10,981 nt of DNA from CBFGTJ01 sp965651815 (GTDB lineage Bacteria > Actinomycetota > Acidimicrobiia > Acidimicrobiales > Microtrichaceae): assembly GCA_965651815.1 (NCBI GenBank), contig CBFGTJ010000104.1, positions 1 through 10,981 on the forward strand, in the 5' to 3' direction. Of the stretch, positions 1-8,638 are shown piece by piece (the stretch's first letter is position 1; the number at the start of each line of letters is the position of its first letter). The position numbers were made by a program, and so were the translations under genes. A model generated the notes under the pieces. The model made no database searches. It saw only the letters and a program-made list of their open reading frames with translations, and had not been told where the DNA came from.

Positions 1-2
1 TC

Positions 3-515
3 GGCAAGATCTCGAAGCCGATCCTGTTCAACCTCGGGCTGCTGTGCTCGAAGACGTTCGACGACGCCATCTTCGAGGAGCTGTTCCGCGCGAAGTACGG
101 CATCGAGCGGTCCGACATCGTGAAGATGAACATCAAGGGCGTCTTCCAGCTCTGGCTGGCCGACGGCACCTACCGCGAGATCAACCTCAAGGAGTGCCAC
201 GCCTGGACCCGCGAGGGGTGCAACCACTGCCCCGACTTCGCGGCCGAGCACGCCGACATCTCCACCGGCGGCATCGGCGAGAACGCGGACTGGACGCTCA
301 CGATCGTGCGCACCGACCTCGGGCGGGAGATCATCTCGCGGATGATCGCGGATGGCACGATCGAGGCGCGCCCCGGCGACTCCGACCCCGGTGCGATCGC
401 CCTCATGCACCGACTGGCCGAGAAGTCCCGTGCCCGCTGGCCGCTCAGCGCCGAGCCGAGCGTGCGGGTCGGGCTGCCCGCGCCGAAGCGCGCCACGGCC
501 GCGGCCGCGGGCTGA
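3..515 (+). CDS. Coenzyme F420 hydrogenase/dehydrogenase beta subunit (FrhB/FdhB family), C-terminal part, 5' truncated
   Basis: The frame is open from the left edge and ends at TGA 513-515, leaving 170 residues of a protein whose start lies outside the window. The sequence matches the C-terminal FrhB_FdhB domain. It has LLCSKTF, then a Cys (residue 65 of the visible part), then EGCNHCPDF followed by AEHADISTGGIG and a WTLTIVRT strand. The four cysteines (visible residues 15, 65, 73, 76) have the pattern expected of the [4Fe-4S] ligands in this family. Family members carry FAD and an iron-sulfur cluster and move electrons between cofactor F420 and a partner protein or substrate in the cytoplasm. 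The last 25 or so residues are a low-complexity Pro/Ala tail, typical of variable C-termini. The electron partner cannot be told, because the upstream neighbours are missing. The gene converges on the lipoprotein gene with a 33-bp gap and no visible terminator hairpin. The family call is firm; the substrate is unknown. Confidence 0.85.
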   Translation, partial: GKISKPILFNLGLLCSKTFDDAIFEELFRAKYGIERSDIVKMNIKGVFQLWLADGTYREINLKECHAWTREGCNHCPDFAAEHADISTGGIGENADWTLTIVRTDLGREIISRMIADGTIEARPGDSDPGAIALMHRLAEKSRARWPLSAEPSVRVGLPAPKRATAAAAG

Positions 516-548
516 CCCCCCGCTCGTCGACCGGGCTCGCCTACCGAC

Positions 549-935
549 TCAGCTGCGCTCGCCGTCGGCGCAGCGGTCCATGATCCGCTGGATGTCGCGG
601 GGCACCTCGATGTCGTCCCCGTCCTCCGCCTCGGCCTGGGCCTCCTCGAACGCCCGCACCTCGGAGAACGGCACCCCCGCCCCCGGGTCGCTCAGGCCGT
701 CGTAGACGCAGCGGCAGAACTCCTGCGACTCGAGCTCCTCGTCGACGTACTCGCCGTCCTCGTTCGGCTCCACGCCCGTGCAGCCGTACATGAAGTTCCC
801 GTAGAACCCCGAACCGTCACGGGTCGGCTCGCCGTAGCCGGTCGGCTGCGGCTGACCACCAGCGCACGAGGTCAGTGCGAGCGCGGCGACGGCTGCCACG
901 GAGAGGCCTCGGACGGCACGGGTGACGGGGCGCAT
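549..935 (-). CDS. Small putative lipoprotein with four extra cysteines, unknown function
   Basis: The protein has 128 residues. It begins with a short basic N-region, a hydrophobic stretch (about residues 9-22, LSVAAVAALAL) and a lipobox LTSC with the lipidation Cys at residue 24. This predicts an exported, diacylglycerol-anchored protein on the outer face of the membrane. The mature part is acidic, with Cys 52, 74, 76 and 122; four cysteines could form two disulfides. A C-terminal segment (DIQRIMDRC) looks helical. I recognise no domain. The ATG at 933-935 was chosen over longer upstream readings because it directly precedes a proper signal peptide and has a strong GAGGAG ribosome binding site four bases upstream. 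It lies on the same strand as ftsX but is separated from it by about 440 bp with hairpin-forming DNA and probably has its own promoter. A link to division or SecA export is only positional. Confidence 0.8.
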   Translation of the reverse strand: MRPVTRAVRGLSVAAVAALALTSCAGGQPQPTGYGEPTRDGSGFYGNFMYGCTGVEPNEDGEYVDEELESQEFCRCVYDGLSDPGAGVPFSEVRAFEEAQAEAEDGDDIEVPRDIQRIMDRCADGERS

Positions 936-939
936 CGGT

Positions 940-945
940 CTCCTC
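940..945 (-). promoter_or_regulatory. Shine-Dalgarno GAGGAG of the lipoprotein gene
   Basis: On the minus strand GAGGAG lies four bases before the ATG at 933-935. It decides the start of the lipoprotein gene and rules out the longer reading that begins near 1118, which would bury the signal peptide inside the protein. Confidence 0.65.
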
Positions 946-967
946 GGTGGGGGTGGGACGGCCCGCC

Positions 968-973
968 ACGCTA
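968..973 (-). promoter_or_regulatory. Possible -10 box (TAGCGT) for the lipoprotein gene
   Basis: On the minus strand TAGCGT fits the actinobacterial -10 pattern TANNNT. It would place transcription start near 961, giving a leader of about 25 bases that contains the GAGGAG ribosome binding site. A weak TTACCC lies 19 bases upstream (993-998) as a possible -35, at non-ideal spacing. The evidence is pattern only. Confidence 0.3.
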
Positions 974-1007
974 GTCCCGCGACCCCCGCGGCGGGTAACC
1001 GCGGACC

Positions 1008-1038
1008 CCGGCAGCACTCAGCCCGGCAGCGCTCAGCC
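1008..1038. repeat. Two-copy 15-bp-period tandem repeat spanning the small ORF's stop codon
   Basis: The 16-base unit at 1008-1023 (CCGGCAGCACTCAGCC) recurs at 1023-1038 with a single A/G difference, a period of 15 bases. Read on the minus strand the unit is five codons ending in the stop, so a second in-frame TGA follows the first. A third degraded copy is the end of the ORF itself (CTG CTG GGC TGA). It looks like a small slippage or tandem duplication at a gene's 3' end. Confidence 0.6.
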
Positions 1039-1266
1039 CAGCAGCCAGGTGGGGTCGAGCTCCTCGCCGAGCGAGATCGCGAGCGAGGCGTCGTAGGCGA
1101 ACATCGGGTCCTCGCCACGGTTGCCCACCAGCGCCAGGTCGATCACCGGGAGGCTCCGCTCCCGGACCGTGCCCGCCGACACCGCCGCCAGCGCGCTCCA
1201 CAGCCCCCGCGGGCCCCGCGGCACGCGGGGCCGGGCCGGTTCGGTGGGTGGGCAGATCGGCGGCAT
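1033..1266 (-). CDS. Small hypothetical protein, weakly supported start
   Basis: This is a 77-residue reading from ATG 1264-1266 to TGA 1033-1035; a GTG at 1315-1317 would give 94 residues. I do not recognise it. The last 45 codons (from about VRERSLPVIDLALVG to the end) have almost exclusively G/C third positions and a protein-like composition (GNRGEDPMFAYDASLAISLG). The first 30 residues are Pro/Arg-rich, include a perfect 9-bp hairpin at DNA level, and look much less like protein. No convincing ribosome binding site is seen; GATAGT six bases before the ATG is a poor -10 match. The frame is the same as that of ftsX and stays open from the ftsX stop to here, so a degraded ftsX extension, a remnant of a longer gene or a genuine small gene are all possible. 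The real start may be internal. Confidence 0.4.
   Translation of the reverse strand: MPPICPPTEPARPRVPRGPRGLWSALAAVSAGTVRERSLPVIDLALVGNRGEDPMFAYDASLAISLGEELDPTWLLG
1212..1232. repeat. Perfect 9-bp GC hairpin downstream of ftsX, possible T-tract-less terminator
   Basis: GGCCCCGCG (1212-1220), loop GCA (1221-1223) and CGCGGGGCC (1224-1232) form a perfect 9-bp stem. It lies about 145 bases past the ftsX stop in the direction of transcription. No T-run follows on either strand. High-GC actinobacteria can use such stem-only terminators, so this may end the secA-prfB-ftsE-ftsX transcript, but at this GC content chance is a serious alternative. Confidence 0.35.
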
Positions 1267-1377
1267 GTACCCACTATCGGCCGGTTCGGGCGACGCCGAC
1301 AGTGCCGTACGGCCCACCCCGCCGGAAATGATCCGGGCGACCCACTCCGGGTGGTCCGCTGCGATCAGGCGCTCCCG

Positions 1378-2274
1378 TCAGACCTTCAGGTACCGGCCCA
1401 CGGCGATGCCGGAGCCGATCGCACCGGTGATGGCGCCGACGGCCAGGATCATCAGCACGGCCGTCCACAGGTCACCCGAGGTCCACTTGATCTGGTTGAG
1501 CAGCTCGAAGCTCACCTGGTTCACGAAGTTGCGCTTCCACAGCGCGTCGAAGCCCCAGGTGAGGCCGGCGGCGGCGAAGGCGCCGAGCATGCCCTGGACC
1601 ATGCCCTCGGTCATGAACGGCAATCGGATGAACCAGTTGCTCGCACCGACGAGGCGCATCACCTCGATCTCTCGCCGGCGGGCGAACACGGCGGTGCGGA
1701 TCGTGTTGAAGATCAGCAGCACCGACACGAAGATCAGCGCGATGCCGAAGATGCGGACCCAGGAGTTCAGCGTCGTCAACGAGCGCTGCACCTGGCGGGC
1801 GTACTCCTCGGCGTAGACCACCCGCAGCACCCCGGTCATCGTCTCGAACTCGGCACCCACGGCGGACACCACGTCCGCGTCGGTGCTCGTCGGCTTCACG
1901 CGGAAGCTCTGGGGCAGCTCCTCGGGCTTGATCGCCTGGACGAAGTCGGGCTGGTCCTCGAAGAGCCGCTGGAACTCGGCGTAGGTGGCCTCCTTGTTGA
2001 GGAAGTCCACCTCCCCCACCTGCGGGTTGCCCTCCAGCTCGTTGCGGACGCTCTCGACCTGCTCCTCGGTGGCCGAGGGGTTCATGTAGACGAACATCTG
2101 CACGTCGCTGCGCAGGCCCAAGAAGCTCTGGTTGATGCCCGTGCCGATCAGGTAGCTGACCGCGACGAACGCCAGCGCGATCGCCACCGTCAGCAGCGAC
2201 GCCAGGGTCAGGGTCAGGTTGCGGACGAGGTTGGACCCCGTCTCCTTCAGGACGTAGTCGAGACGAACTGCCAC
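1378..2274 (-). CDS. ftsX: Cell division protein FtsX (ABC transporter permease-like)
   Basis: The 298-residue membrane partner of FtsE has the usual FtsX length. A cytoplasmic N-terminus is followed by TM1 (about 20-44), a long extracytoplasmic domain (about 45-171), then TM2 (about 172-195), TM3 (about 222-242) and TM4 (about 268-294). The conserved cytoplasmic segment RREIEVMRLVGAS (200-212) after TM2 is the family signature that couples to the ATPase. FtsEX does not transport a substrate. It transmits ATP-driven movement across the membrane to activate peptidoglycan hydrolases at the division site. The GTG start (2272-2274) has GGGGA four bases upstream and lies 10 bp after the ftsE stop, so the two are co-transcribed and probably translationally coupled. 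The usual actinobacterial follower smpB, or a hydrolase gene for FtsX to activate, is not found downstream. The identification is firm. Confidence 0.96.
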   Translation of the reverse strand: MAVRLDYVLKETGSNLVRNLTLTLASLLTVAIALAFVAVSYLIGTGINQSFLGLRSDVQMFVYMNPSATEEQVESVRNELEGNPQVGEVDFLNKEATYAEFQRLFEDQPDFVQAIKPEELPQSFRVKPTSTDADVVSAVGAEFETMTGVLRVVYAEEYARQVQRSLTTLNSWVRIFGIALIFVSVLLIFNTIRTAVFARRREIEVMRLVGASNWFIRLPFMTEGMVQGMLGAFAAAGLTWGFDALWKRNFVNQVSFELLNQIKWTSGDLWTAVLMILAVGAITGAIGSGIAVGRYLKV

Positions 2275-2284
2275 TCGGTCCCCA

Positions 2285-2962
2285 TCACTCGTACACGCCG
2301 CGCGCCTGGTCCCGGACGATGCGTCCGCGGTCCAGCTCGATCACGCGCCGGCGCATGGTGTCGACGATGCCCCGGTCGTGTGTGGCCATCACCACGGTGG
2401 TCCCCGTGCGGTTGATCCGGTCGAGCAGCTTCATGATGCCCACCGAGGTGGCCGGGTCCAGGTTCCCGGTGGGCTCGTCGGCGAGCAGGATCAGCGGTCG
2501 GTTCACGAACGCGCGGGCGATCGAGACGCGCTGCTGCTCGCCGCCGGACAGCTCGTCCGGCATGCTCTGGCCCTTCCGGCCGAGACCCACCAGCTCGAGG
2601 ATCTGCGGCACCGCCTCCCGGATCACCGAGCGCGGCCGCCCGATCGCCTCGAGCGCGAACGCGACGTTCTCCGAGACGGTCTTGTTCGGCAGGAGCTTGA
2701 AGTCCTGGAACACCGAGCCGATGTTGCGGCGCAGGTAGGGCACCTTGTAGCCGGGGAGCTCGCTGATGTCCTTGCCGGCGACGTAGATCTTGCCCTTCTC
2801 GGGGGTCTCCTCCCGGTTGAGCAGCCGCAGGAACGTGGACTTGCCCGAGCCGGACGGGCCGACGAGGAAGACGAACTCGCCCTTCTCGATCTCGACGGAC
2901 GCGTCGCGCAGGGCCATGTGCTCGCCCTTGTAGATCTTCGAGACGTTCTCGAGCTTGATCAC
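2285..2962 (-). CDS. ftsE: Cell division ATP-binding protein FtsE
   Basis: This is a complete 225-residue ABC ATPase. The Walker A is GPSGSGKST (35-43), Q-loop Gln 86 lies in SVFQDFKLLPNKT, the ABC signature is LSGGEQQR (138-145), the Walker B is LILLADE (157-163) followed by PTGNLDP, and the H-loop His is 195 in MATHD. The FQDFKLLPNKT stretch together with the adjacent ftsX identifies it as FtsE rather than a LolD/MacB-type ATPase. It is a cytoplasmic dimer bound to FtsX that powers division-linked activation of cell wall hydrolases. The GTG start (2960-2962) is supported by AGGA four bases upstream. It follows prfB after a 157-bp gap, longer than any other gap in the block, leaving room for an internal promoter. 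All catalytic motifs are intact. Confidence 0.97.
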   Translation of the reverse strand: MIKLENVSKIYKGEHMALRDASVEIEKGEFVFLVGPSGSGKSTFLRLLNREETPEKGKIYVAGKDISELPGYKVPYLRRNIGSVFQDFKLLPNKTVSENVAFALEAIGRPRSVIREAVPQILELVGLGRKGQSMPDELSGGEQQRVSIARAFVNRPLILLADEPTGNLDPATSVGIMKLLDRINRTGTTVVMATHDRGIVDTMRRRVIELDRGRIVRDQARGVYE

Positions 2963-3119
2963 TGCGTCCTGGCCACGATGGAAGGTCGGCCGGCTCCCGA
3001 GCGGGGGGCGGGGAGCACCGACGGTGTCATTGCAGAACGATGACGATACCGCCCTCGGCGGAGCTCGTGGGGTACCCCCCGGGGCCCCCTGAGCGAACCG
3101 TCAACCAGCGTCGGCGGCC

Positions 3120-4235
3120 TCAGACCGAGACCGCCCCTTCGGCCCGCTGCCAGCGCAGGAACGCCTCGATGAGCTCGTCGATCTCGCCGTCCAGCACCGC
3201 GTCGGGGTTCGACAGCTCGAGCCCCGAGCGGAGGTCCTTGACCTGCTGGTACGGCTGGAGCACGTAGTTGCGGTCCTGGCTGCCGAAGTCCACTGCGGAC
3301 TGCTGGCCGGTGATCTCGGCCAGCTTCTCCTGGCGCTTCTCCCGCTCCAGGTCGAGCAGCTTCGACTTGAGCAGCTTCATCGCCCGCTCCTTGTTCTGGT
3401 GCTGGGAGCGCTCGTTCTGGCACGAGGTGACGATGCCGGTCGGCAGGTGCGTGATCCGCACCGCGGAGTCGGTCACGTTGACGTGCTGGCCGCCGGCGCC
3501 GGATGACCGGTACACGTCGATGCGGAGGTCCTTGTCGTCGATCTGGATCTCCTCGTCCACCTCGTCGATGAACGGCGTCACCTTCACCGAGGCGAAGCTC
3601 GTCTGCCGCCGGGCGTTGTTGTCGAACGGCGAGATCCGCACCAGGCGGTGCACGCCGTGCTCGGAGCGGAGCAGTCCGTAGGCGTTGCGGCCCTTCACCA
3701 CGAACGACGCGGAGGAGATGCCCGCCTCGCTGCCCTCGTGGACCGAGTCCATCTCGACCTCGAAGCCCTTGCGCTCCGCCCAGCGCAGGTACATGCGCAC
3801 CAGCATCTCGGCCCAGTCCTGGGCGTCGACGCCGCCGGCGCCCGAGTTCACCTCGACGATCGCGTCGCGGTCGTCGAACTCGCCGGTGAACAGGGCCCGC
3901 AGCTCCAGCTGGGCGAACTCGCGCTCGAGGTCGTCCAGCTCGGACTCGATCTCGGGCTCGAGGCTCTCGTCGCCCTCCTCGCGGGCGAGCTCGTGCAGGG
4001 TCGCGAGGTCCTCGACGCGCGACTCCAGCCGCTCGTACAGCTCCAGGTCGTCGGTGAGCTCGGCGAACTCGCGCTGCAGCGCCTGGGCCTCGTCGGGGTC
4101 GTCCCACAGGTCGGGGCGCCCCAGCTCGGCCTCGAGCTGGGGCCGCCGGGCGCGCAGCTCGTCGACGCGCAGGTAGCCGCGCGCCTCCTCGAGCTCTGAG
4201 CGGAGCTCGGCGATCCGTGAGGAGTAGTCCTGCAT
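3120..4235 (-). CDS. prfB: Peptide chain release factor 2 (RF2)
   Basis: The 371-residue release factor recognises UGA and UAA stop codons and triggers peptide release on the ribosome. The tripeptide anticodon is SPF (202-204, in RISPFDNNARRQTSF), which marks RF2 rather than RF1 (PxT). The peptidyl-tRNA hydrolysis motif GGQ is at 248-250 in SSGAGGQHVN. An N-terminal coiled-coil domain (about 1-110) precedes these. The whole protein reads in one frame from ATG 4233-4235, so the autoregulatory +1 frameshift near codon 25 found in E. coli prfB is absent. The start lies three bases after the secA stop, with only a GGGGCGG stretch inside the end of secA as ribosome binding site, suggesting translational coupling to secA. 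The length is normal and all motifs are intact. Confidence 0.97.
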   Translation of the reverse strand: MQDYSSRIAELRSELEEARGYLRVDELRARRPQLEAELGRPDLWDDPDEAQALQREFAELTDDLELYERLESRVEDLATLHELAREEGDESLEPEIESELDDLEREFAQLELRALFTGEFDDRDAIVEVNSGAGGVDAQDWAEMLVRMYLRWAERKGFEVEMDSVHEGSEAGISSASFVVKGRNAYGLLRSEHGVHRLVRISPFDNNARRQTSFASVKVTPFIDEVDEEIQIDDKDLRIDVYRSSGAGGQHVNVTDSAVRITHLPTGIVTSCQNERSQHQNKERAMKLLKSKLLDLEREKRQEKLAEITGQQSAVDFGSQDRNYVLQPYQQVKDLRSGLELSNPDAVLDGEIDELIEAFLRWQRAEGAVSV

Positions 4236-4238
4236 CGG

Positions 4239-6968
<2,730 letters not shown>

Positions 6969-6975
6969 GGCGGAC

Positions 6976-6981
6976 ACTCTA
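6976..6981 (-). promoter_or_regulatory. -10 box TAGAGT placed for leaderless secA transcription
   Basis: On the minus strand TAGAGT matches the actinobacterial -10 pattern TANNNT and ends seven bases before the GTG at 6966-6968. Transcription would then begin at or next to the start codon, as in leaderless genes. No Shine-Dalgarno is seen for secA, and no clear -35 is recognisable. The same geometry recurs before comF and the acyltransferase. Confidence 0.5.
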
Positions 6982-7037
6982 CCGGTGCCCGCGTCGCGGC
7001 CTGCTTCGCCGCCCCGGCCGCTGTCGGTGCCCGTCCG

Positions 7038-7043
7038 TAGGGT
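7038..7043 (+). promoter_or_regulatory. -10 box TAGGGT placed for leaderless comF transcription
   Basis: TAGGGT fits TANNNT and ends eight bases before the GTG at 7052-7054. It faces away from the secA -10 box, with 56 bases between the two, so the two promoters share an upstream region. No -35 hexamer is evident. Confidence 0.5.
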
Positions 7044-7051
7044 TCGACGGC

Positions 7052-7717
7052 GTGCTGGACCTGCTGCTCCCCCGTCGCTGCGCGCTGTGCCACCGTGCCG
7101 GCACCGCCCTGTGCGCGGCGTGCACCGCGCGGCTCCCGCCCGCCCCCGAGCTGGCCCCGCCGCCCGGGTTCGACGACTGCGCCGCCCTGCTCGCCTACGA
7201 CGGCGACGCCCGCCGGCTCGTCGCCGCGCTCAAGTTCGACAACCACCGCGACGCGGTGGGGGTGCTCGGCGCCGCGATGGCCCGGCTGGTGCGCTCACCG
7301 GTCGACGCCGTCACCTGGGCGCCCACCTCGCGCGGGCGGCGTCGCGCCCGGGGCTACGACCAGTCCGAGCTCCTCGCCCGGGCGGTCGCGGCGGAGCTGG
7401 GCCGGCCGTGCATCGCCCTCCTCGAGCGGATCGGCTCGTGGAACCAGACCGGGCACGACCGGGCCACCCGCTTGGAGGGTCCGAGGTTCTCGGCGACGGC
7501 CGCACCCGCCAGGGTGCTGCTCGTGGACGACGTGCGCACCACCGGCGCGACGCTGTGCGCGGCGGCCGACGCCCTCGTCGAGGCGGGCGCCCGAGCCGTC
7601 GTCGGGGTGACCCTCGCTGCGACGGTCAGAGACCGGGCAGCGACGTGTGGGGGTTCTGGCCGCCGAGCATCCGGTCCACCCGGTCCCTCACCATCGACTG
7701 CCACTCGGGGTGGGTGA
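7052..7717 (+). CDS. ComF family phosphoribosyltransferase
   Basis: The predicted protein has 221 residues. An N-terminal double CxxC zinc ribbon (Cys 10, 13, 21, 24) precedes a phosphoribosyltransferase fold with RRARGYDQSELLA (98-110), a QTGHDRATR segment (132-140) and the PRPP-binding loop VLLVDDVRTTGATL (155-168). ComF/ComFC proteins are needed for natural DNA uptake in Bacillus and Haemophilus; in actinobacteria the gene is widespread and its role is unsettled. The GTG start gives the normal MLDLLLPRRCALC opening and is preceded by a leaderless-type -10. The fold proper ends near residue 195. The last 30 or so residues (from about RDRAATCGG) are low-complexity and encoded by DNA antisense to the SDR's C-terminus. 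This tail probably arose by loss of an earlier stop. In related actinobacteria comF usually lies on the same strand as hpf and secA; here it is divergent. Confidence 0.9.
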   Translation: MLDLLLPRRCALCHRAGTALCAACTARLPPAPELAPPPGFDDCAALLAYDGDARRLVAALKFDNHRDAVGVLGAAMARLVRSPVDAVTWAPTSRGRRRARGYDQSELLARAVAAELGRPCIALLERIGSWNQTGHDRATRLEGPRFSATAAPARVLLVDDVRTTGATLCAAADALVEAGARAVVGVTLAATVRDRAATCGGSGRRASGPPGPSPSTATRGG

Positions 7718-8501
7718 GCACGTAGAAGCGGCCGGAGCGGATCGCGTCGAGGACCAGCGCGGCGACGTCATCGGGGTCGAGCCCCTCCGAGATCCACTTC
7801 TCGACCAGGGTCCGCAGCGCGCCGAGGCCCTGGCCCGCGCCGTCCTCGCCGTCGTCGCCGTCCGCGACCCCACCGGCGAACGCCGCGACGCCCGGCGGCC
7901 GGTTGCGGTCCGCCTCGTGGATCCGCGTGCGGACCCAGCCGGGGCACAGCACGCTCACGCCCACCTCCGGGTGGGTCATCTGCAGCTCCACGTACATCGT
8001 CTCCGACAGCGTGACGACGGCGTGCTTGGAGACGTTGTAGGGGCCCATCCCCGGCGGTGAGGTGAGCCCGGCCATCGACGCGGTGTTGACGACGTGGCCG
8101 CCGCCGCTGCGGACGATGAGCGGGGTGAAGGTGCGCACCCCGTGGATGACGCCCCACAGGTTCACCCCGAGGATCCACTCCCAGGTGGCGGGTTCGATCT
8201 CCCAGGTGAGCCCGCCGCCGGAGACCCCGGCGTTGTTGCAGGCCACGTGGAGCGCGCCGAACTCGTCCATCGCTGCCGACCCGATCCGCTCGACGTCCTC
8301 CGCCCTCGACACGTCCGCGACGACCTCGACCACCTCGGACCCGCCGGCGCGCAGCTCGTCCGCGGTGCGCCGCAACGGCTCCGCCTCCACGTCCGCGAGC
8401 ACGAGCCGCATGCCCTCGCGCGCGAACGCCGTCGCCAGCCCCCGCCCGATCCCGCTCGCCGCGCCGGTGACCACGGCGACCTTGCCCTCGAACTGCTCCA
8501 C
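7626..8501 (-). CDS. Short-chain dehydrogenase/reductase (SDR), NAD(P)-dependent
   Basis: This classical-type SDR has 291 residues from the chosen start. It shows the Rossmann motif TGAASGIG (12-19), Asp 37 at the end of the second strand (LVLAD, suggesting NAD(H) preference), NNAG (89-92), Asn 114, and the catalytic Ser 142, Tyr 155 and Lys 159 in NTASMAG and YNVSK. CPGWVRT follows, then a Gly/Asp-rich variable loop (about 205-227) that would form the substrate lid. It should catalyse oxidation or reduction of an alcohol/carbonyl; the substrate cannot be read from the sequence and neighbours give no pathway. GTG 8499-8501 was chosen because AGGGGG lies four bases upstream. GTG 8517-8519 would add six residues (MTTGGQ), has no ribosome binding site and falls inside an inverted repeat. 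Its 3' end overlaps the comF tail by 92 bp. Confidence 0.93.
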   Translation of the reverse strand: MEQFEGKVAVVTGAASGIGRGLATAFAREGMRLVLADVEAEPLRRTADELRAGGSEVVEVVADVSRAEDVERIGSAAMDEFGALHVACNNAGVSGGGLTWEIEPATWEWILGVNLWGVIHGVRTFTPLIVRSGGGHVVNTASMAGLTSPPGMGPYNVSKHAVVTLSETMYVELQMTHPEVGVSVLCPGWVRTRIHEADRNRPPGVAAFAGGVADGDDGEDGAGQGLGALRTLVEKWISEGLDPDDVAALVLDAIRSGRFYVLTHPEWQSMVRDRVDRMLGGQNPHTSLPGL

Positions 8502-8505
8502 CTGA

Positions 8506-8511
8506 CCCCCT
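8506..8511 (-). promoter_or_regulatory. Shine-Dalgarno AGGGGG deciding the SDR start
   Basis: On the minus strand AGGGGG lies four bases before GTG 8499-8501. It favours the shorter SDR reading over the GTG at 8517-8519. Confidence 0.55.
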
Positions 8512-8516
8512 GTCGT

Positions 8517-8540
8517 CACGCCCGGCGCTGGCCGGGCGTG
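8517..8540. repeat. Perfect 10-bp inverted repeat upstream of the SDR gene
   Basis: CACGCCCGGC (8517-8526), spacer GCTG (8527-8530) and GCCGGGCGTG (8531-8540) are exact reverse complements. In an SDR mRNA the hairpin would end five bases before the AGGGGG ribosome binding site. As DNA it could be an operator in the 137-bp region between the divergent SDR and acyltransferase genes. Neither strand shows a following T-run, so it is not an ordinary terminator. Confidence 0.6.
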
Positions 8541-8624
8541 GCCGTTCTACACCGCGGCGGCGCCGGGCGACGCCTGCCCCGCACCCGAACCGGGTTCAGC
8601 GGGCGCGGGGCGGGGAGCTCCGCG

Positions 8625-8630
8625 TACCCT
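8625..8630 (+). promoter_or_regulatory. -10 box TACCCT placed for leaderless transcription of the acyltransferase
   Basis: TACCCT fits TANNNT and ends eight bases before ATG 8639-8641, the same geometry as at secA and comF. No Shine-Dalgarno is evident at that ATG. No -35 is recognisable at 16-18 bases upstream. Confidence 0.45.
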
Positions 8631-8638
8631 GCGCGGCC

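Noticed and set aside
986..1004. CCGCGG...CCGCGG hairpin between the small ORF and the lipoprotein gene
   Set aside because: It is only a 6-bp stem with a 7-base loop, CCGCGG is self-palindromic and frequent at this GC content, and no T-run follows.
922..2415. 497-codon plus-strand frame over ftsX
   Set aside because: It is antisense to ftsX and the end of ftsE, with low-complexity His/Asp/Arg composition. The ftsX evidence is decisive.
3099..3104. TTGACG on the minus strand as a -35 for ftsE
   Set aside because: The expected -10 position 16-18 bases downstream is an uninterrupted G/C run (CGGGGG), so no promoter pair exists.
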